NCBI GenBank assembly: GCA_008933995.1
Contig: WARS01000013.1
Coordinates: 5,804,329 to 5,868,328, forward strand
Direction of reading: 5' to 3'
Length of the DNA: 64,000 bases
Source: Datnioides undecimradiatus
Taxonomy: Eukaryota; Chordata; Actinopteri; Lobotiformes; Datnioididae
Shown here: piece after piece, positions 25,118 through 38,100 of the stretch
Position numbering within the stretch: the stretch's first letter is position 1
Layout: every line of letters starts with the position of its first letter
Position numbers and translations under genes: made by a program
Notes under the pieces: model-generated
Seen by the model: only the letters and a program-made list of their open reading frames with translations
What the model was told of the DNA's origin: nothing
Databases searched by the model: none

Positions 25118-27901
25118 ATCATTAACAAATTAATTGTTCCTCAAAAAATACCTACGATTTTTTTTCTCTGTACATTCGTTACGCACAGCGTAATGATGGT
25201 CTTATAGTTACCTATTATAAAAAAGTATTTTTTTTTTATTAAGTGATTTTCCTACAGCGTGTAGGGAGTGTGTGCCAAAGCAGAAAGAGAGCCTCCTACC
25301 TACAGGGTGGTAGTCAAATGATAATGAGAAAGAATAATAATAGAAAAACAAAACTCCTCTGGACACTGAGCCCTTTTCCCACATGCTTTCTAGTATGTTC
25401 TACAGCCATCACCTTAATCAGGGATGCCTCAATCTGAGAGGAGGACGAAGCATCGCTGTGAGACCTTCAAAAGACCTTCAGTGGCAGCTGAACATCTTCT
25501 GGTCCACAGGTCGTGCTTACAGAAGCTCAGCTCCTGAAGCTCTGCCTCACCCCATACCCCCAAAACCTGCTTAAAAACCCCCCACATCCAAACCTCTCTG
25601 AAGCTGTCACAGAAAGCACATTTAGATTGTTAAGAACTTATTTGTTGTGGAGATGAATTAACTAGCGTTTATGTTCTGACTCCAAATTTTGTGAAGATAC
25701 TAAAAAACCTTTTCCATCAGTTCTGGTTCACATCTGTTCTGATAGTTTTGGATGGAATGTGTGGACATTCTAGTACACTGCCAAAGTGTTCCATGTGAGA
25801 ACTCAGTATTGGATGCACTCATCATACTTGGTATTTGATTTTAAAAAGACACAAACCTATAGAGCGAGACATGACATGATTCTACAAAGTTGTTACTTGT
25901 TCGATGTCCACTGTTATAAACCCCAGTTATCTAAATTCTATGCTCTCGATGTCCTCAAAAATATTATGGCATAAATACCTATTTAGTCCTTTATTATACT
26001 ACATGGATTTTGCTCATTTTGCGGGTGGGCATTTGTGGACACGTAATCTGGTAAAGACACGTAAAAACCCTGTCAGCAGGGGACTGAGACAGTTTGGCCC
26101 TGCCTGGTTGTTAGCTCTGTGTGTTGATATGGAGACACTGAGTGTGCATGAGGCCTGTACAAAGTTCCCTATAGGAGGAATGTATGCCACATTGGCGCAG
26201 GCTCTTTTACAGAGTTAAATTCATTTTCTCAGACTGCAGCAGTCAAGCTTAACTGCAGCAACAATACAATGTTGTTCAGAAAAGAAAGCACTGAAATACA
26301 CCAAGAAAGTCTGAACACCAAGTCAGGATGGAAAGGGTCAACAGAGCTGTGACATCACACCAGAATCACAAGCTCTCACCACCAACAATAGCTTGTTTCC
26401 TGAAAGCATCACAGCGTGCCACCCTCTGTCTGCAGTCAGATTGTAGGGAAAGGCTGGGGCAAAGGTGGTGCTTCAAGGCAACAGCCAATAGACTCAAGTC
26501 CTTTTTACCTCTGGCTGAGATGCTTTTCAGGAAAACAAGGCCCTGCCAACTAACTTGTCCTAACTTGGTGTGTCAGCGCAGCCACGCTGAAGGTTGTAGC
26601 ATCTTGTACCACCGATGGATCAACATCTTAAGAAAACCTTTACAGGCTGCGCATCCCAAAGCCAACTCAACGCAAGAACCTTCACCGATCTGCAGCGGGA
26701 AAGAGCCGGGGGGTTACCGTTGCCGAGATGGTTTAGAAAAACGCAGCCCTCATTGTTAAACAGAGCCTGTCCGGAGGCTGTCCCACTATGGATGTTTGTT
26801 ACCATACTGATATTAATTGAAAACAAAAGTACAAAACTGTAATAATAACAATAACAATAATAATATGGAGTACAACTGACCCAGCAGTGAGTGTATAGTG
26901 TCTATGTCTGTTACTGACAATGTAAGAAGTAACAACTAACGTCCAAATGAAAAGGCTAATAGTAGTTAAGATTGAAATGCTTAAAAACATTAATAGATAC
27001 CAGCTATTAAAAAAACATGCATCTGTAAAAGCATTAGTTTACCCTTTAAACCTTGTAGAAATCTATCAAACCACAGTGTGTAGGAGAGGGAGGGATAGCG
27101 GGGTGTAAGCCAAATATAATTACAACACCTGCGTTCAAAGAGTTACAGAAACAAAGGTGAGTTTGAAGAGATCTTAATAATCTACTCTCCCCCGGTCTAG
27201 AAACCAGACTTTTTTTTGTTTTTCAACCACAAAGTGACGTTTAGCATCATCTATCACCTCATCACTGTCAGCGGTTAAGCCCATGAAACACATCAAAGCA
27301 CATTGTTCAGCAGAGCACAGCCCTCAACAGGTTCAGGTTGAACAACTTGTGTTTTCAGTCCTGATCTCCTCCTCATGATTGCTGTGATGTCCATCAGCAC
27401 CACAGTCAGTCGACTTGATAACCTGACTGTGCTCGTCAAATGAAATGCAACCAGTTGGCACAACTGAAGCCTGGGAACCAGTTTTGTATGTTTAGGTTTG
27501 GCCTGATATGTATATATACATATATGCAAATACCAATCAGCATCAATTACTTATCAGATTAGATGCACATGTAGTTGATCGTGACCTGCAAGTAGAGTTG
27601 TATGTAGTGTGGAGCAGTATGATGGCTTTACTATTGCAATACACTTTAAATACTGAAATTAAACACCATGGTACATGGGGATATTATACTACACAGCTCT
27701 ACTGGTATGTATTTTCTAATTTCCAAAAATGCATTCAACAAATAATGCATAATAATGTGAGGTGCACTTTTCTGTCATGGTCAGGAAGAAATAAACAGCA
27801 ACAAAAGATGGATTTTCCAGATTGCGTCAAAACCAGATTTCAGTCCCAGTGTGCGCAGCGCCAGATTACAGTGACATGCCATCCGTTACCCTCTACGGCA
27901 G

Positions 27902-27909
27902 TAGTGCAA
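27902..27909 (-). promoter_or_regulatory. miR-130/301 8-mer seed match in vgll4 3' UTR
   Basis: The - strand reads GATTTGCACTAC. TTGCACTA is an 8-mer site (positions 2-8 plus A opposite position 1) for the miR-130/301/454 seed. It lies about 760 bases after the stop codon, so it is present even in short 3' UTR forms. From memory, miR-130a is a reported repressor of mammalian VGLL4. A specific 8-mer is expected by chance in about 7% of 4.4-kb stretches. Confidence 0.45.
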
Positions 27910-28666
27910 ATCAGACCAAGTCATCACCCAAGTATACACATACAGTAACAAAACCACCAGAACACATACACAGGACAGCGAGGGAGAGAGAAGGAAGGTG
28001 AGGGAGTGGAAACAGATCAAACAGAGCTGGATTACAGGATGGGTTACTTTGCTGATTTGTTTTTCGAGGTGGCCATCGATAAGCATGAGTGTCTGAGGTT
28101 TCTTTGGTAGCACAGTCAGGTGGTTTGTGGTTTGTGAGAAGTGTTTCCCACTTTTCTTTCAAATGTCGGGCATCTCGTAACGCAAAAGCAATACACGAAA
28201 CTACTGTTAAAGAAACAAACAAACAAAAACAAAGAAGGAAATTAATTATTAAAACACCACCTTTCCTCTCTCTCTTTATGTACAAATAACTACAGACGCT
28301 TGCTCAGCTCCAAACTTGACATGCAGGGATGATGAATGATTGGAAGGAGCAGCTTGACGCTCCAGTCGAGTCCCAAAGTCGAAACCCTCATCGCTCATTA
28401 CTGATTGTCTGGTATTGCCATACCAGAGCACAGAAGAGAAAAAAAGACCACCATGTTGTTATTGCTTGGTTGGGTTGGTTCCTCTATGAGTGCATAGAAA
28501 GAGAGAGCAGGCTTGAAGGTTTTGGATGTTTTTAGTAGACCAGCAGGCAGGCATTCCCTCAGGGATGCTGGTGACAGACCAAAGTGACGGGGGCACGGGT
28601 GTTGGAGCAAGGGGGGTTGGGAGGGCTGGGGAAACAGGGGCAAATCCCTCTTAAACCCCTCCTCCT

Positions 28667-28923
28667 TCAGGAGACCACAGAAGGGGAGTGGTTATGATTG
28701 ACCATGTGACTGTCGGGGGAGGAGTTTGGGCTGCTGTTGGACGACGAGGGACTCCCCTTGTTTTTAATCTGCAGCCAGGTCTCGCCCAGTGCCTTGGCGA
28801 AGTGGTCGTCCACCGAACCCGTGATGGACACTGAGTTGGTGGCGGTGGGCTCGGGTTCCTTGTAGTTCTTCCCGAGACTGCGGCGGAAATGCTCCTCTAT
28901 CACTGGGTCGCAGACTGTGTTGG
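28667..28923 (-). CDS. vgll4: vgll4 last coding exon (both TDU domains)
   Basis: VGLL4 is a nuclear cofactor that binds TEAD transcription factors through two Tondu (TDU) motifs and competes with YAP. This exon carries both. On the 322-aa numbering, TDU1 is VIEEHFRRSLG (245-255) and TDU2 is VDDHFAKALG (275-284), joined by a linker with KNYKEPEP and NSVSITGS that is almost identical to human. A serine/asparagine-rich stretch follows, and the protein ends HMVNHNHSPSVVS, like the human HMVSHSHSPSVVS. The acceptor is TGTTACAG just before 28923. The first two bases complete a split Thr codon with the previous exon. The stop is at 28667-28669. Confidence 0.97.
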
Positions 28924-29620
28924 CTGTAACAGCGGGGACAGGAGAAAGGGAAAGTTTTTAGTTCCCATAATGAAAATGGGAACGTCTCTAAAATTCACTT
29001 GTATAAAGTTCAGTGGGAAATTTATTGCCTTGCTTTAGTTCAAAGACTGGTAATGTGTATTTTAGGTCAATGGAAAAACACTAACGGAGACATCTACTTC
29101 ATTTTTTCATTGCAGCTTTTTAATATGAAATCACTGTTTTAAATTTCACAGTTAACCTCAATGAGATCATAGGGATTTATAGGATCATAAAAAATGCCCA
29201 CAGTTAAGTTATCAACCCACAGGAAACATGACTGACACTCAGAGGGGATGGATGCAGACGTGTGGCTGAGACAAGATGATAAATAAAGCATGTTGACAAA
29301 GCATGCTGGCATCACAACAACTGATGTGGTATAAAAAGGAACTTGTTTGTTTTATATAAATTAGTTTGAATGTGGAGAGTATGAGCAGGCGCTGAAGAGT
29401 CATTTGCACTTGTGCAGAGGTTTCTCACAAACTGTTCTGTATTGGAAATTACTTTGTTTCCAAAATTATCCAATATAGGTCACTTTGTAACAATCAGCAT
29501 GAATTAATTTATTAATTACAGAGTACTGAAAATATTGAGTATATTAGAATGTAGAGAACTAGGATGTCACATGTCTGCCTGTACGCGTGTGTGTGTCTGT
29601 CCGTGTCCATGTGCACTCAC

Positions 29621-29738
29621 TGTTGATTCTCCTGTAGTTGTTAGTGAGGCTTGAGCAGCCGTTGTGGGAGACAGGACAGTGAGACAGGTTGCAGTTGCGG
29701 TTGTTGGCTGGAGCGCATGTGATCACTGAAGGGCGATT
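29621..29738 (-). CDS. vgll4: vgll4 internal exon (Cys/His-rich segment)
   Basis: This 118-base exon encodes NRPSVITCAPANNRNC, then NLSHCPVSHNGC and NNYRRIN (residues 199-237). It is close to human NRPSVITCASAGARNC and NLSHCPIAHSGC. The acceptor CTCTTTTAG and the donor GTGAGTGC are both good. It enters in phase 0 and leaves in phase 1, matching both neighbours. The spaced Cys and His residues are conserved with human, but I know of no established zinc-binding role. It is too short to show as a long open frame. Confidence 0.95.
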
Positions 29739-29961
29739 CTAAAAGAGCAAGTTTGGAAAAAAACATTTAAAGATCACCAGAAACAACATACGCAACTGTT
29801 TATTTGTGCTTTCTCCTTTGACTGAGTAGCATGTTAAATACTTCTCACACACCAGCATTCCAGCATATGCAAAGTTCACAGCTTGAGCAGGAGATGTGAC
29901 TCAGTGACCAGCAGGGTTTGTCGTGAGTACTGGAATCAAAGGAACAGGATGTGCGGCTTAC

Positions 29962-30229
29962 CTGCTGGCGCTCCACAGCGCTGACTGTGTGGGGCACTGT
30001 GGCCAAAGCTGCTGTGCTGCTGCGTGCAGAGTCCACCATGCTGTTTTTGGTGAGCGCCAGTGGCTGGTCCATGCCGGCTAAGCTGGCCAGGTGGTGATGG
30101 TGGTGGTGGTGGGCGTGGCTGTACAGGTGGTTGCTGTGGACTCCCAAAGCACTGGGCACCACACGCTCAATAGGGCTCCGGTTCTGGTCCTTGGAGACCG
30201 GGGAGCTGCGGTAGTCTCCATTAGGTTTC
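29962..30229 (-). CDS. vgll4: vgll4 internal exon (His-run and QPLALTKN motif)
   Basis: This 268-base exon covers residues 109-198. Landmarks shared with human VGLL4 are NRSPIERVV, SNHLYS, QPLALTKNS and the end VERQQ. The fish protein inserts HA plus seven consecutive histidines (149-155) after HLYS. The acceptor is TGTTCCTCAG and the donor is CAG|GTAAGC. The first base completes a split Leu codon with the previous exon, and the exon ends in phase 0. The SPIER region is serine- and arginine-rich, but no fold is evident. Confidence 0.95.
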
Positions 30230-30751
30230 CTGAGGAACAGAGACAGAGAGAAGCGCACAGGGTTATGTATTTATTTTTGGGTTAAGGTCGGATGGCACTA
30301 AGCTGACTCTGAACTAAGAAACAACTAAAAACTAAAACTCAAGTTTGCCAGTCAGATTATACATTGCCATTATTGCAGTCCTAGATGATTTATACGTTTA
30401 CCTTTATTCCTTTATACTCAAAGAGGATGACATTTGATAGCATATTTGAATGTTAAAAAATTATTTTACCACCATGAAACCTGATCCAGTCATCAAAAAA
30501 AAAAAGGCATAAAGGATCAGTCAAAAAGAAAACAAGATGAGGAAGGACCAGTAACAAATGGGGGGTTGAAGTAGAAAATTGACAGAGAGTGGGAGAGAGA
30601 GAACGAACGAGAGACAAACAAAAGAACTATTGTAAATGGGGCTCTGTGTCAAACACTGCAGGACCAGCAGAAGCTATTAATACTGACCTCACACACACCC
30701 GCTCATACACGCACCCTTCTCTGATTGCTGGAGGGTTTTGTACTTGCACAG

Positions 30752-30822
<71 letters not shown>
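30752..30822. repeat. Compound (TC)n(AC)n microsatellite
   Basis: About 13 TC units followed by about 21 CA units, in a vgll4 intron. Confidence 0.97.
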
Positions 30823-30826
<4 letters not shown>

Positions 30827-32486
30827 CTCTTTGCTGTTTTGTCTAGGAAGGAGGACAGAACACTCTCCTAACTTTATCCAACATGGATGGACTCCAAACT
30901 TTTCCCTGCACAGAGGGGCAAACAGGCACAAAGTTCAAAGCTCTAAAGTGGTTTCCTCAGTCCAGCAAATCAACTTTATCTCGCCAGTGGCCGTGAGGCC
31001 AGCTGCGCTCATTGCTGTCAGATGAAAAATCCTGCAGTGCTAATGCGGCCAATACTCTGACATCTTTGACTTCCATTTCACAACACGCTTTCCACACTCA
31101 CAACCATGAGCAGAATACTGAAGGTGAAAGAAGGTAGATATACCACACACTGTACATATGAAAGATGATTATTTCCTACCAAGAAGGAATCCTCTCTCAT
31201 GTTTTAATCACTGAGAAAGCAGAGATTAGGATAAGGGATTCTGACGTAATGACAGTTTAACACAACACAGATTTTGGAATCTTTTTTCCAGCTCCAGCTC
31301 TGATGATAACAACTTTGATATGTGTGATATGAAGTGAAGTGGTAGCGCCTGACACTGTGCATGGTTGCGTGCACTTTAGCAGGTAGCAATTATTTTGCTC
31401 AGTGCGTCATATGTGGTCTGTGTTCTGCCTTTTCTGTGTGTGTTCAACTGTGTATTACACCCTTATTGCAGCTCCACTCCCCTCCTACAATTTGAGGCCC
31501 AGTTACAGGGAGCAAGATTTACTGTACTTGCCTCATGCCATCTCTTCCTTTCTATGTGTATCCCCATGCATACAAGCAATATCCGTTCACAAATTAACAC
31601 ATACACATATACTTCCTCCTCTCAATACTTACATAAATATACATACACTGAAATGCCAACTGAGACGGGCACCCAAACTTACGATAAATAAGCAGTGTGC
31701 TCAGACATTCCCCTTTATTCTTCACCAGAAAACATATGGAGGCATTTCCCCAACCATGTGAAAAAAAGTCTGAATGAGAATGCACAACAGACCCAAGCAT
31801 GAAAAAGCTGCAGCAGCCCTTTAAGGTTTGTTTGGATGCAAAACAACAGGTTCAGGCAAACAGTTGTAGCTCCATGTGACCAGGCAACCTGACTGCTGGG
31901 TCAAGCATCTGGAGCACACAGCACCGTCCTCCACAAATAAATAGTCTCCACAGAATACAGAGAGGGAGAGAGGAAGAGCAGAAGAGAGGTGGGGAGGAGG
32001 GGGGCTGCATGTGAATGGCCCGGACCTCTACTATAAGAAAGAGCAAGGTCGGTAGTTTCCTTCGTTTGTGCCGAGAGCTTACATTAGCAGGGGACCCCCC
32101 CTTTTCTCTCTCTTTGCCTTTCTTTGTCTTTTTCTCACAATCGGCAGCAAACTTCCTGGGGGTTAAAGAGGGAGAGGGAGACTTGGCAGCCCTGGCTGAC
32201 AGCTCACCAACACCCCTTTATACTTTCCCATAGTGGCATTAATTTTCTGTTTCACCCTTTATAAAAAAAAAAAAAATGAAAACATAACCACATTGTGAGG
32301 TTATCCCATATGAATGAGAACGTAATAACCACACAAATGTGCTCAAGTTAATCTATTGTTTAGGTTATTTCAACAGGAAACATCAACCTTTAATCAAATG
32401 CTACAAACCCAAGTCCCTCTGTATATCTCTGTTATCGCCAAATATAAACAATCCTTTGATTAGCTTTAGGGCAAAGAGATAATACA

Positions 32487-32489
<3 letters not shown>

Positions 32490-32521
<32 letters not shown>
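32490..32521. repeat. (CT)n microsatellite
   Basis: Uninterrupted CT run of about 16 units in a vgll4 intron. Confidence 0.97.
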
Positions 32522-32522
<1 letters not shown>

Positions 32523-35054
32523 CTCCCTGCAGCTGGGTCTTGAGTTAGGTTGTGGAAGTTGTTCCAAACTTTAATCACTGCCAAACAACGGGCATGCCCA
32601 CATCCTCACACAAGAGGGGCCGTTGCAGGAGCCAGTGAACGGGATCAACAAATCCGACCAATGAATGGCATAGCTGTCAAATCCACCGCCGCCCCCGCCT
32701 TCCCCTCGCCTGATTGCCCACCAAACCCTGGACCGCATTTCATGCCAGGGATCAGGCATTCAAAACTCACCCTGTGTCTTTGTCTCTCTTACTCACCTCT
32801 CAATTATCGTTAGGGTCGCAGCTGGGGGGGAGAGGGAGAGGATGCAAAGGGCGGACAGCGAGGGCTACACATGAGACATTGGGATGGGGGTGGTAACAAG
32901 GGCTAGAGTTGAAGACAGAGGCTTGCCAGATCTGGGGCTACAGAGGATGAGAGTAAAAAAAAATGGAGGAAAGGGGAGAAAGAGGGGGAGAACCTTTGAA
33001 AAGTAAAGAACACTGAGACTCAAGACCTACAAGGAGTAGAAGGAGACAAGCTAAATAAAAAAAGAAGCGGGGAGTGGACTGTGGAAAATTGCACGGGGAA
33101 GAGGTTGAGGACACAGCTTAATCTTATTTGACAATAAATGTTTACTGGGTAACTAATCACTCTTGGATCAAGCATCAGGATGGAGTAAAAACCACACAGT
33201 AGCACAAAGGCTTGCACTGAGGTGGGGCAAACGCAGAAAGGAAGAGGGACACCTCTATTTAATAATGTGTAATGTGAGAGAAAGCATTTAGACATAATAC
33301 AAACCAAGACAGCCCTCATTGCCAGCATTTGACTGCAGGCTTATCATCTCTGGCAAGAAACTGGCTGCTGAAGTGACATGGACAGATTTTACCAGCTGTG
33401 GCTAAACAACATTTGTCTCCTAAATTGGCCAAACTGGAATTGTCTGGATGTTGGGGAGTCTTCAGCAGGTCAAATCAGACTTAATTTGTTAAATTAGACT
33501 CTCCTAAGAATGACAGCAAAACATAGCAGGGAGTGATTGCATGCTGCTCCTGTTAACACTTAGCAAAGATGGCACCATTTGGTAGCATTGTGATATCTAG
33601 CGAGTCTTTCCATTTCCAAATGATCTAGATAACGGTACCATGTTCTAACTGTTAGGAGCTTGCTAGGTAGCTAGTAGTTGACAGTAAATGTCTTCTAATG
33701 TCATGTAATGTCTGTAATGAGAATCTTTTGGTTACCTGTTGTGTCTAGAATAAGTCCCTCTTTAACCAGGCTGTACTGCCTTTATAACAGATATCAAACA
33801 TTTCAATAGTGAGCATTAATTAGAGATAGACTGACATACTTTTTGCCTGTAAACACACAGAATTGCATTGTGGGATTGTAAATGGACAGTAGGTCTTTCC
33901 ATTGTGAAATTACCCTTAAGGGCATGTTACAGTGAACATTTAGACACAGAATTCAGACATAATAAAATGGTGAATGGCAAACGTATAGGTGTGAATAGGG
34001 ATTCATTTAGGACACACTAACAATTAATGTGGTACCATTCTTAGAAGATTTTAATCATAATGCAGCATCTTAGTGCATCCAGTTTCCTAAGGTGGTCCTC
34101 ATACGTTTCAAGAATAGTGCTGTTTGTACTATCTTCTTGATAGGTTTAAGTGTGTAGATTCATGTTAGTGCATTTGAAAATACTGGAGTGTAAGTTTCAA
34201 CTATAAGGGATATTTTATCTACATAGTCAAATACATTCAATTTTAATAAACTGTTTATTTGTGACTGTTTAAGGAGTAAAACAATGAGTGCATTTTGTTT
34301 CACCAGCCCCATTCTATATTAAAATCATACATCAACACATCATTCAGTGTGTTTTATACTCAGATCATCAGCGTGGACAGCTTGACACAATGAAAGAAAG
34401 AGCAGATATCTATTTGATTCTATTTTACTAGAGACTGGGTTATGTGCAGCCTGGCATTAGTGGTAGTCACTGTGGTGGGCACTCGCTAAAGGATCCCTTC
34501 ATTTAAAACCCAGATAGTCCAACCCTCGATACATAAATGATATAGTCATATATCTTGAACAATATTACACCACTCTGATCTGTCATTAAGTGCGGCCTTT
34601 TAAGTAGCCATTCACATGACACCCTGTCTTCAAGTTAACCTCAAGTTGAAGATCAAGACCATGACCATGTGTTTGAGTGACGTACAAAGACAGAAAAAAG
34701 GTTGTATTTCTGTACAATCCGAAAACTTGTAATTTGTTCTTTCTGGCTTAAAACGCAGCTTTGTATGACCTAACTTGCCCAATTGTCACAATGGAAAACT
34801 AAATAAAACAAATATAAACATAAGAACCGGAGACTTTAAAAATATGGTTTGGATTTCAAATGTGTGCCAGTTTTAGCTCTATAGTAGGCTGCCAGTTTGG
34901 TGAGTTAGCTATATTTTACTTTGAGGCAAAGATGCAGGAGCTATAAAAGCTGTGCGCTTTTTCTCACAATTGTGCTCCTAAGTCTTCAGAGAAAACCTCA
35001 CTACAAATCTTTGGCTGGGCAGAGGTTCATATCCGATTCTATCCTTAAAGAAAG

Positions 35055-35190
35055 ACAGACAGAGAGAGAGAGAGTGAGAGAGAACGGCAGAGAGAGAGAG
35101 AGATACGCACAGGAAACATCTGGGAAGAATCAGGGCGTAGAGAGAGGAAGACGACAGAAGAAAAAAAAAAGAGGCAGAGGAGGATGAAGG
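35055..35190. repeat. Purine-rich low-complexity tract
   Basis: GAGAGA-rich sequence with an A-run and AAGAGG units. It creates short spurious frames on both strands. Confidence 0.75.
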
Positions 35191-38100
35191 CTCAACCACA
35201 GGTTACAACCAGGCCCAAGCTCCGAAAGGCCTGCAGAAACCCGCAAAATGGATACACACACTGACACACACACATACACAGAATAACCCGCAGGGTCTAC
35301 CCAGCCTATGTATATAAAGCATACAAACATCTCAACACTGTTTACTCTGCTGAGTCCAGGTTTTAGTCGCGGCACTGGGCGGAAGTTAGCAATAATATTT
35401 GTTTCCTTTAAAATAGAACAGTGAAAAACCAGAGGAAATACACTGTAACAGATGTCATCTACCAACCTTTACTGTTGGTAATCGTACTTGACATTGAACA
35501 TGCAATACAAAACTACACCAAAATGTTACAAAAACAAATAGATGAAATGCTATAAATTATATGTTATATGTAACATCTACAGCAAGTAAAACATGAGTAA
35601 GCACCATTTCCAAACAACTCCTAATATGGTTGTTTTGAGTCTTTCTGATTTCCACTCTTGCAGAAGTACTGATAGAAATCAAGCACATATTTGACAGCGA
35701 ACTGACTGTGGAGAAAGAAAACTGAAGAAAATCCTTTGTTATTAAAGCTGGGATGGATCGGATATGGGAACAACCACAACAAGAAGGCAAAGAAAACAAC
35801 ATGGGAACACATACACACAGGGAGGGGGGAAAAAGAAGAAAAAACACCCACATGCTCTCCCTCCTTTCCACACATGCTCACTCACACACTACATAAATAG
35901 CCCCATGTAAAACAAGAGGGTAACAATGACTTCACCAGGCTTGCTGCGCACAAAGACACACACACACTCTCTCTCTCTTTCTCTCTCTCCCTTTCCCTCT
36001 CTTATTTTCTCCCCATTTGGCCTATGGAGAAACCTCCATGAGAACAACTTACTGATGAAGTTCCCAGTAGAAAGCAGCTGCAGTTTCTGTATGCTCCAGT
36101 TCTTATTGCAGCAAACTGTCCAGCTTGGTTTTGTTTTTAGCAGCTACATCTACAACATTACTTTTCAACCTAATGTAGTGTCAATGGACATAAGATCTAC
36201 AGAATACTGCAAAAAGCTTGTAGGTTGATTTCAGACTTGTGAATAACTGTCCACATGTTAATTGAAAAAGCAACAGACCGAGCTCTTGATGGCATCAACA
36301 AACAGAGGGCCCACTGAGTCACATGTTACCTGACTGCTGCAAATACATTTTCCTGCAGTTATATTCCCTACTTAGGAGCCTATACAAAATGTTGCTCTCT
36401 GACTGGCTCTTATTCTTTAGGAGGGATGAACAGCTGAGCATGAGGACGTTTATACAGGCGAGTCTACAACTGTAGAGTGGCAGGCAGGCGAGCAGGCAGC
36501 AGCAAGCTTCCAGCCCACAGGCACCAGCGGACAGGATAAGGCTTCTTTGTTCAAAACTCCTCCTACTCCTCAGAGAATATGAGAAAGTAGCCCCTGCTGC
36601 CTGACAAGGAGTCCACTCACACACACAGACACACACAATGATCGCAGATTGGCAAGCACACATGCATGTATGAGCAGTATACCAGACACGTGTGCCTACC
36701 TGAAAACACATGCACTCAGTTCAGACCAACAGATCACATCCACGATTCAGCCTGCCAGCAGAATACTAATACTAAATGGGAAATACGAATCTTAAATCAG
36801 ACTTTATATGCAGAATGCACCGTGCCATAAACTTTTATGTCTAGCATTATGGCACCAAAGCAAAAACTAAATGGGACACCATTAAAACACAGAGACTGCT
36901 GAGATCAATATACTAATGACTAGATGGTTAGATAAACTGTTGACAACAGCAAAATCTATTCACTGATTATGCCTTTAACGCTGTCCCACTTTGAAAATTA
37001 CACTTAAGTTGGTTCAGAAAGTTTTCCCCCTCACCCCAGCCTCCCTCTGACTAAAGATTGTTGTGATTGACAACAAAGGAAACCCAAGCTTCCTCCTTCA
37101 TAGCCCCACCTTAAACCTGAGGTGTCAGGTGTCTGTGTCAACCCTCTACAAAAAAATGAGTGAACTAACAAAAAAAAAAGCAAACTATAAGCAGTTCAAC
37201 AAAGAAAAAAGCACACTATTTAGCAACACAGGAAAACTGCCATTCAATCATAACAGAGAAAACATTTTTTTAAAGGAGAGGAGAATGGACACAAAAGCTT
37301 CTAAACATGCAGCAAAGAGCAAAGCAATCAGTGGAGACAAAAAACCAAGCTACACAGTCAGAAGCAGCCAGAAAAATCCAACAGCTAGAATGGTGTCAGA
37401 TAACATCTCTGGACATCTGAACTGTGTGTGTGAGTGAGTGCACGCATGGTGGGTGGTGGGCTCAGGAGATCATATTCTAACTTTCTTTTTGGCTTTTTTA
37501 CAAGAAGTCCATCATTTCCTGATCACTAATCACTATTCCTACAATTGAAAGATGAGTTAAATGACGCAGAAAGCTCATTTATGTTAAATAAAGACAAGCT
37601 GAGTGGAAAGTATCCCACAGTGTTTTCTATAGAGGCTGTTTTTATCTGATATTTTTAGCTGAACTTTTTCTGTAACGACAACCCATCATTCTCCACTTAA
37701 GTGTAATCACTGTTCTTTGGAAGGGCACAACTGTACGAATGACGAGGAAAACTCTTCAGAGGCTGACTCTGACTGCAGGTTTCAACAAGTCACTCAGCAG
37801 GTACCTTTGCCAGTGAAAGACAGCCCTCAGAGAAACTTAAAATTACATGACTAAAAATAAGACATATTTAGGATGACCTTTAGGCAAATATGTTTTCAGG
37901 ATGAAAAAATATCTTAATGAGGCTTTTTAAAGAGCGCTGAATTTTACTTCAATTTGCAGCAAGTCAACTAGCAGTTGACTTTTCTTGGGCTGAGATGAAT
38001 GTACAGCCCCTAATGTCAAATGGCTATTAGGTCATAATTAAAATGAAGATTAAAAAATACGGAGATTATTGTTTGTCAAAGGCTTGTTAAAGGAAATAAG

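Larger units (their letters stand above)
24200..28666 (-). other. vgll4: vgll4 3' UTR (inferred)
   Basis: No coding potential was recognised between the vgll4 stop codon and the intergenic region. AATAAA signals for this strand appear on the + strand as TTTATT. Candidates are 25990-25995, 24707-24712 and the most distal, 24222-24227, giving a 3' UTR of up to about 4.4 kb. Which site is used cannot be told from sequence, and several 3' ends are possible. Seed matches for miR-130/301 and miR-221/222 are listed separately. Confidence 0.5.

Noticed and set aside
26328..26759. A 143-residue plus-strand frame, one of the longest in the window
   Set aside because: It lies antisense within the inferred vgll4 3' UTR, shows no recognisable family and has no supporting promoter or poly(A) signal. 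It is a plausible length by chance in 64 kb.
27508..27948. A 146-residue plus-strand frame, the longest in the window
   Set aside because: Antisense to the vgll4 3' UTR, with no recognisable motif and residue usage typical of random frames.
28101..28108. miR-9 8-mer match (ACCAAAGA) in the vgll4 3' UTR
   Set aside because: A single seed match among hundreds of possible microRNAs is expected by chance, and I know of no prior link to VGLL4.
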